The notes under the pieces are model-generated. The model had not been told where the DNA came from, made no database searches, and was given only the letters and a program-made list of their open reading frames with translations. Below, piece by piece: positions 38,901-47,900 of a DNA stretch of 64,000 nucleotides (position 1 is the first letter of the stretch; each line of letters begins with the position of its first letter). Position numbers and translations under genes: made by a program. This stretch comes from Nocardia testacea NBRC 100365 (GTDB taxonomy: Bacteria; Actinomycetota; Actinomycetes; Mycobacteriales; Mycobacteriaceae): NCBI RefSeq assembly GCF_000308775.1, contig NZ_BAGJ01000158.1:1-64000 (forward strand), read 5' to 3'.

Positions 38901-41900
38901 CCAAGGCGGCCACGGTGGACGTCTCGAAGAGCGACCGGACCGCGACCGTGGTGTCCAATGCCGCGCTCAGCCGCGCCGCGACCTGGGTCGCGATCAGCGA
39001 GTTACCGCCGAGCGCGAAGAAATCGTCGTCGGCGCCCACTCGTCCCACGCCGAGGACGTCGGCGAAGACGCCGGCCACGATCTCCTCGATCGGGGTCGAC
39101 GGCGCCCGGAACTCCCGGGTCTCGAACACCGGCGCGGGCAGCGCTTTACGATCCAGCTTCCCGGAAGTGTTCAACGGCAACTCGTCCAACCCGACCACGG
39201 CCGCCGGAACCATGTAGGTGGGCAGCACATCCCGGACGGCCGCGAGCAGTTCGCTCGAATCCGGCTGCTCGCCCGGAGCCGGTACGACGTAGGCGACGAG
39301 TTGCTCACCGAGCTGGGAAGCGGCGACGGTGACCACGGCCTGGCTCACCTCGGGGCGGGCCAGGAACGCGGATTCGATCTCACCGAGTTCGATGCGCTGA
39401 CCGCGGAACTTCACCTGGAAATCGGTGCGCCCCAAGTACTCCAGTACCGGTTGGCCGTCGACCCGCTGCCACCGCACCAGGTCGCCGGTGCGGTACATCC
39501 GCTGCCCGGTATCGAACGGGCTCGCCACAAAACGATCGGCGCTCAGATCCGGGCGGGTGACATACCCGCGGGCGAGCTGGTCGCCCGCCAGATACAACTC
39601 ACCCGTGACGCCCTCGGGCACGGGCCGCAGCCGCGAATCCAGCACATAGACTCGCGAATTCCACTGCGGCACACCGATCGGCACAGTCCCGGACTCCGCG
39701 CCCGAAGCCTTCCAATAGGTGATCGACACCGCGGCCTCGGTCGGGCCGTACAGGTTGTGCACCGCGGCATCGGAGACCACGTGCATCGCCGACACGGTCT
39801 CCGGCGGCAGGGCCTCGCCGATGACGAAGACATGCGCGAGGGCGGGGATGGACCCGGCAGCGGTATGCGCCGCGAACACCGTCAGCATCGACGGCACGAA
39901 ATCGGTGACCGTGACCCGGTGTTCGGCGATGGCCGCCGCGAGGTAGGCGGGGTCACGGTGGCCGTCGGGCGCCGCGACCACCAGCCGGGCACCCGCGGCC
40001 AGCGGCAGGAAGTAACCCCACAGCGAGACGTCGAAGGTGGTGGCCGTCTTCTGCAGGTACACATCCGCGGCGCCCATCGGGTACTGCGAGAGCATCCACG
40101 CGACCTGGTTCGCGATGGCCGAATGCGGCACCGCGACGCCCTTCGGCCGCCCCGTGGAACCCGAGGTGAAGATGACGTAGGCGGTGTTGTTCGCCCGCAG
40201 CGGTGCGAGCCGATCGGCGTCGGTCACCGGCGCGGCGGCGAAATCGCCGGTATCGAGGGTGTCCAGGGTCAGTACCGGAACACCCGCGAGCACACCCGCC
40301 GCCGCCACGCCGGCAGCGTCGGCATCGGCGGTCGTGGACAGGAGACGCACCGGTGCCGCGGTCTCGAGGATGTAGCCGATCCGCTCCGCCGGATGCGCCG
40401 GATCCAACGGCACATACGCACCACCGGCCGCCACCACCGCGTACATCCCGACCACCAGGTCCAGCGATCGCGACATCAGCAATCCGACCAGCGACTCCGG
40501 GCCCACGCCCTGCGCGATCAGCAACCGCGCCAACCGGTTCACCCGGCCCGCGAACTCGGCGTAGGTCAGGTCGGTCCCCTCGAACGACACCGCCACCCGA
40601 TCCGGGTACGCGGCCGCCGCCCGCTCGAAACCTTCCAGCAGCAGCCGCGGGGTGAAGGGGTATCCGGTGGAGTTCCACTGTTCCAGCACCCGGGTCCGCT
40701 CGGACTCGGACATGATCTCGAGGTCGCCCACCGGCGCGGCGGGATCCGCCGCGATGCCCCGCAGCAGCCGGTCGAAACGTTGCGCGAATCCCGCCACGGT
40801 GGCGTGGTCGAACAGCGCGGTGGCGTAGGTCAGGTACCCGGCCATCCCTTCGGGCGCGCCGGTTTCGTCATAGGAGTCGCCCAGGATCAGGTTCAGGTCG
40901 AATTGCGAGATCTCGGTGTCGATCTCCACTCCGGACACCGTCAGCCCCGGCAGTTCCAGACTCGACGCCGCCAGGTTCTGGAAGGTGAACCCGACCTGGA
41001 ACAACGGATGCCGCGCCTGCGAACGCGCCGGATTCAGCACCTCCACCAAACGCTCGAACGGCACATCGGCATGCGCATAGGCGGCGATATCGATCTCGCG
41101 CTGGCGCGCCAGCAGATCCGCGAACGACTCACCACGATCCAACTGCGTCCGGAACACCAACGTATTCACGAACATACCGATCAGATCATCCAGCGCCTGC
41201 TCACCACGACCCGCCACCGGCGTACCGATCGTGATGTCATCGCTACCCGAGAGCCGCGACAACAACACCGCCAGCGCCGAATGCACCACCATGAACAAGG
41301 TCGCGTTCTGCTGCTGGGCGATCCGCAGCAGCCCGGCATGGGTCGCGGGGTCGAGACGGACCTCGACCCGGCCGCCGGCGAACGACTGCACGACCGGACG
41401 CGGCCGGTCTGTCGGCAGGTCCAGCTGATCCGGAATACCCGCCAGCGTCGACCGCCAATAGTCGACCTGTTGCGCCGCCAGCGACTCCGGGTCGGATTCG
41501 TCGCCCAGCAGTTCCCGCTGCCAGATGCTGTAGTCGGCGTACTGCACCGGCAACCGCTCCCAGCCGGGTGCCGCGCCCGCGGTACGGGCGGCGTAGGCAG
41601 TCATCAGATCGCGCGTCAACGGCCCCACCGAGGATCCGTCACCGGCGATGTGATGCATCACCACAGCCAGCACGAACTCTCCGCCGGGGCCGGCCGGGGT
41701 CGTGCTGTCCGCGCCGGTCCGGTCGTCCGTTCCGGTGGTATCGGCCGGCTGGTCCACCCGCAGGAGTGCCACCCGCAACGGCACTTCGGTCGTCACATCG
41801 AAACCGGTCGAGGCGAACTCGGCCACTGCCGCGGCCACCTCCGCGGCCGGCACCGAACGCACATCCAGGCGCGGAGCGGCGGCGCCGAGTGGCAGCACGA

Positions 41901-44900
41901 CCTGAACCGGACCGGACCCGGTCTCCGGGTACACCGTGCGCAGCACCTCGTGCCGCGCCACCAGATCCGTGACAGCCAGCCGGAGAGCCTCCACATCCAG
42001 CGCCCCCGACAACCGGATCGCCAGGGGAATGTTGTACGCGATCGACTGCTGATCGAAGCGGTTCAGGAACCACATCCGCTGCTGCGCCATCGACAACGGG
42101 ATCGCGTCCTCGACGGCGCCCGTATCGGTGACCCGGGTGGGACGCGGCTGCGGTACCAAGGCCGCCCGCCCACCGGACCCGGCCTGCTGTTCCACCCGGA
42201 CCGCCAGCTTGGTCACGGTGGAGGCCTCGAACAGCACCCGCACCGGCACCTGCGTATTCAGCGCCGCACCCAGGCGCGCCACGACCTGCGTCGCGAGCAG
42301 CGAGTTCCCGCCCAAGGCGAAGAAATCGTCGTCGGCGCCGACTCGCTCCGCCTGGAGAACATCGGCGAACACACCCGCCACGATCTCCTCGACCGGTGTG
42401 GACGGCGCCCGGAATTCCTTGGTCTCGAATACCGGCTCCGGCAGCGCCTTGCGGTCCAGCTTCCCGGCCGGGGTCAGCGGCACCTCGTCGAGCACCATGA
42501 CCGACGCCGGCACCATATAGGACGCCAGCCGCTGCCCGACGAACTCACGCAATCCGGCGATATCCACGGTGGCGCCGGGAGCGGCCACCACGTAGGACAC
42601 CAGCGACACCGCACCGGCGGCGTTCTTGTGCCCGGTCGTGACCGCGAAATCCACGGTCTCGTGTGAGGTCAGCGCCGCGTCGATCTCACCCAGCTCGATC
42701 CGGAAACCACGAACCTTGACCTGGAAGTCATTACGGCCCACATACTCCACCGCCGGGTCACCCGCGGCATCACGACGCCACCGCACCACATCACCCGTGC
42801 GATACAAGCGAGCCCCGGGCTCGCCATAGGGGTCGGCGACGAACCGGTCAGCGGTCAAACCGGCACGCGCATGATAACCACGGGCCAACTGGATCCCACC
42901 CACATACAACTCACCGGCCACACCCTCGGGCACCGGGTTGAGACGATCGTCGAGCACCAGGGTCCGCATACCCCGCACCGGACCACCGATCGTGACCCGA
43001 TCACCGGCATGCAGCACACCACTGATATTCGTGGCCACCGTCGCTTCGGTCGGACCGTAGGCGTTGTGGAACCGACGCTGCACCCCGCCCTCCGGCGTGG
43101 TCGACCACTTCGCCACCAAATCCGCCGAAATCGCCTCACCACCGGCGATGATCACTTCCATACCCGCGAGATCCGCCGGATCCAGCGAGCCCAGCACCGA
43201 CGGCGTGATCAAACCAACCGTCACACCCTCACGGGCGATCAACTCACCCAGCTCGGCACCACCGTAGGTACCGGTCGGCACCACCACCAGCGCACCGGCC
43301 GAACCCACCGCCAGCAGCAACTCCAAGATCGAGGCATCGAACGACGGGGAAGCGAACGCCAGCGCCCGCGTGGTCGCGTCGAGGCGATAACGCTCGACCT
43401 GCTCGGCACTGAAATTCGCCAAACCGGCGTGCGAGACGACAACGCCCTTCGGCAGACCGGTGGAACCGGAGGTGTAGATGACATAGGCGGTATTCGCCGG
43501 GGTCAACGGCCGTACTCGGTCCGAATCGGTCACCGCGGAATCGGAGTGCCGGTCCAGATCCAGTTCGTCGAGGACGAGCCAGTCCACCGAATCCGGCAGA
43601 TCCGCCCGCACCGACGACACCGTGACACCGACCGGCGCACCCGAGTCGGAGAGCATATGCGCGATACGGTCGGCCGGGTAGGTCGGATCGATCGGCAGGA
43701 ACGCCGCACCCGACTTGGTGACAGCCCATTCGGCCAGCACCGAATCCGCCGACCGCGGCACCGCCACGGCCACGAGATCCTCGGCCCCGAGTCCGCGCTC
43801 GATCAGCAGCCGCGCCAACCGGTTCGACCGCTGGTCGAACTCACCATAGGAGTACCGCACACCCTCGAACACCACCGCCGGCGCCGACGGATCCACCGCC
43901 ACCGCCGCGGCCAGCAACTCCGGCAACGTCGACGCCGGGACCGCCGGACCACCCGTACGGGACAAGTTTTCGATGCGCTCGGCCTCGTCCAGGATCTCGA
44001 TGGATCCCAGCGCCATATCCGCATTCGCGGCCACCCGGGACAGCAACCGCCGGAACCGGGTGAGGAAACTCCGCGCGGTCGCCTCGTCGAACAGTTCCGT
44101 CGCGTAGTTCAGCGCCAGATCCATACCGCCGGACAGGTTCTCGACGAGCGTGAACTGCAGATCGAACCGGGCCACATCGCCGGCGAGTTCCAGACCGGAC
44201 ACCTCGAGTCCGGCCAGATCCAGTACCGGCTGTTGCGTATTCGCCAGTGACAGCGCCACCTGGAACAGCGGGTTGCGGGCCTGGGAGCGCTCCGGCGCCA
44301 GCAGGTCCACCAGCCGTTCGAACGGCACGTCGGCCTGCCCGAACGCATCGAGATCGGCCTGTTTGGCCTGTTCCAACAGTTCGCCGAAGGTTTCGCCCGA
44401 TCGGACGACGGTCCGCAGCACCAGCGTATTGACGAACATGCCGACCAGATCGTCCAGAGCCTGCTCGCCACGACCCGCGATCGGCGTACCGATCGCGATA
44501 TCGCCGCTACCGGACAACCGCGCCAGCAACGCCGCCAACCCGGCGTGCAGCACCATGAACATCGACGCACCACGCGCGCGGGCCAGCTCGTTCAGCGCCC
44601 GGGTGAGCTCGGCGGGGAGCTCACCGCTCACCGTCGCACCCCGCATCGACGCCACCGCGGGACGCGGGCGGTCGGTGGGCAACGCCAGTTCGTCGGGCAG
44701 GTCCGCGAGAGTGTTCTGCCAGAAGGCGATCTGCCGCGCCAGCGGCGATTCCGGATCGTCCTCGGCGCCCAGCACCTGCCGCTGCCACAGCGTGTAGTCG
44801 GCGTACTGGACCGGCAGCGGCGCCCAGTCCGGGACACCACCCTGGACTCGCACGGCGTATGCGGTCATCACGTCCCGCGCCAGCGGCGCCATCGAGAAGC

Positions 44901-47900
44901 CGTCCGCCGCGATATGGTGCGCGACCACGACGAGCACGTGGTCGTCCGGAGCCGTTTCGAACAGCCGGATCCGCAGCGGCACCGCGGCGGCCACATCGAA
45001 TCCGTCGGCCACGAAGTCGGTGACCACAGCCGCGATATCGGCCGCGGCGACCGGGACCGGCGCGAGATCGAGTTCGACCTGTTCGACGGGCACGATCACC
45101 TGTGCCGGCACGCCGCCATGCTCCGGGTAACGGGTGCGCAGCGATTCGTGCCGCCGCACCACATCGGCCATCGCCGACTGCAACGCCGCCACATCCAGAT
45201 CGCCGGCCAACCGGATCGCCATCGGCAGGTTGTAGGCCACCGACGAGGTGTCGAACTGGTTCAGGAACCACATCCGCTGCTGCGCGTACGACAACGGCAC
45301 CACTTCCGGCCGCGGCCCCGCGACCAGTGGCGGACGCGCGGTCTCCCCGGCCTGCTCGGCCCGCACGGCCAAGGCCGCCACCGTCGGCGCCTCGAACAGC
45401 GCACGCACCGGCAGCGCGATACCCAGCGCCGCCCCGATACGGGCTGCGACCTGGGTGGCGACCAGCGAGTTGCCACCCAGTTCGAAAAAGTCGTCGTCGG
45501 CGCCGACACGCTCGACGCCGAGCACGTCGGCGAAGGTATTCGCCACGATGTCCTCGATCGGAGTCGACGGCGCACGGAATTCCCGCGCCTCGAACACCGG
45601 CTCCGGCAACGCCTTACGATCCAGCTTCCCATTGGCATTCAGCGGCAGCGCATCCAACTCCACGAACACCGACGGAACCATGTACGACGGCAACCGCCGC
45701 CCCAACTCCGCCTGGATATCCGCCGTATCCACACCCACGCCCCCGGCCGACACCACATAACCGACCAAACGATCACCGGTCCGCGGATCCGACTGCGCCA
45801 CCACCGCCGCCTGGGAAACCCCCGGCAACCCCAGCAACGCCGCCTCGATCTCCCCCAACTCGATACGGAACCCACGAATCTTCACCTGGAAATCCGTACG
45901 ACCCCGATACTCCAGCTCCCCCGCACCATTCCACGCCACCAGATCACCGGTGCGATACATCCGAGCATTGGGAACAAACGGATCCGCCACAAACCGATCC
46001 GCACTCAAATCCGGACGACCGAAATACCCCTGCGCCAACTGCGCACCCGCCAGATACAACTCACCCGCAACACCATCAGGCACCGGACGCAACCGCGAAT
46101 CCAACACATACACACGCGAATTCCACTGCGGCACACCGATCGGCACCGACACCACATCCGCCGTCGAGACCGCATGCGTGGTCACCGACACCGCCGCCTC
46201 GGTCGGACCATACAGGTTGAACAACCCGATACCCGGATAACCGGACAGCATCCGCTGCGCGGTCGCCGCGGGCAGCGCCTCACCGATGGCGAGCACCCGC
46301 CGCAACGACCCCGGCAGCCCGGTGCCGGTGTTCAGCAAGGCGTCCAGCATCGACGGCACCACCGTCAATGTCGTCACCCGTTCGCGGGCCATCAACTCGT
46401 TCAGATACGCGGGGTCGCGATGCCCGTCGACCTCGGCGATCACCATCCGGCCACCGGACACCGCCGCGGTCCAGAACTCCCACACCGACAAGTCGAACGT
46501 CGCCGCGGTCTTCAACAAGATCGCATCCGTGGCATCGAGCCCGAACTCGGCGGTGATGTACCGAAGCTGGTTCACGATCGCCGCATGCGGCACCGCCACA
46601 CCCTTCGGACGACCCGTCGAACCCGACGTGAAAATCACATACGCCGTATTCGACGCCCGCAACGGCGCAACCCGCTCCCCATCACTCACCGGGGAAGCGT
46701 CGAAATCCGCGAGCTCGAGCTCGTCGAGCACCACCACCGGCACATCGACCCGCACACCCGCGGTACCGGTACCGAATCCACCGTCGGTATTCGTCAGCAC
46801 ACATACCGGTGCCGCGGTGCCGACGATGTAGTCGCTGCGTTCGGCCGCCTGATCGGGATCCACCGGCACATACACACCACCCGCGGCGGTGACCGCATAC
46901 ATCGCCACGACCAGATCCACCGACCGCCGCAACCCCAGCACGACCCGATCCTGCGGACCCACACCCTGCGCGATCAGACACCGGGCCAACCGATTGACCC
47001 GCGCACCCAACTCCGCATAAGTGAGCTGCGCACCATCGGCGGCCACCAGCGCCACCGCATCGGGCGTCGCCGCGACCGTGGCATCCAACAGCGAAGCCAG
47101 GGTCTCCGCCGGTTCGAGCTCGCGCACCGTGGAATTGCGCTCCGCGAGCGCCGCCCGTTCGGCCGGAGCCAGAATCTCCAACTCACCGACCACCGTCTCC
47201 GGCGCCGCAACGATCTCACCCAGCAACCGCAGGAACCGATCCACGAATCCCTGCGCGGTGGACCGATCGAACAGCGCACTGGCATAGGTCAGCACACCAC
47301 CCATACCCACCGGCGCACCCGACTCGTCGTACCGGTCGCCGATGATCAGATGCAGGTCGAACTGCGACAGCTCGGTGTCGAGTTCCACCCCCGAAACCGC
47401 CAGTCCGGGCAGCTCCAGGGCGGTCTGCGCCAGGTTCTGGAACGACAGGCCCACCTGGAACAGCGGATGTCGCGCCGTGGAGCGGACCGGGTTGAGCACC
47501 TCCACCAGCTGTTCGAACGGGACATCGGCATGGGCCAGTGCGGCGACATCGATCTCGCGCTGGCGGGCCAGCAGATCGGCGAATGTCTCACCCGGATCCA
47601 GCTGCGTCCGGAACACCACCGTGTTCACGAACATGCCGATCAGATCGTCGAGCGCTTCCTCGCCGCGACCGGCCAGCGGTGTACCGACCGCGATATCGGT
47701 GGTGCCGGACAGCCGCGACAGCAGCACGGCGAACGCGGAGTGGATCACCATGAACGGGGTCGCGTTCGCGGCCCGCGCCACCTCCAGTAGCGCCGCGTGC
47801 GTACGGGCGTCGACCAGCACCTCGATCCGGCCACCCGCATACGACTGGATCGCCGGGCGCGGACGATCGGCCGGGAGCTCCAGCTGATCGGGCAGATCCG

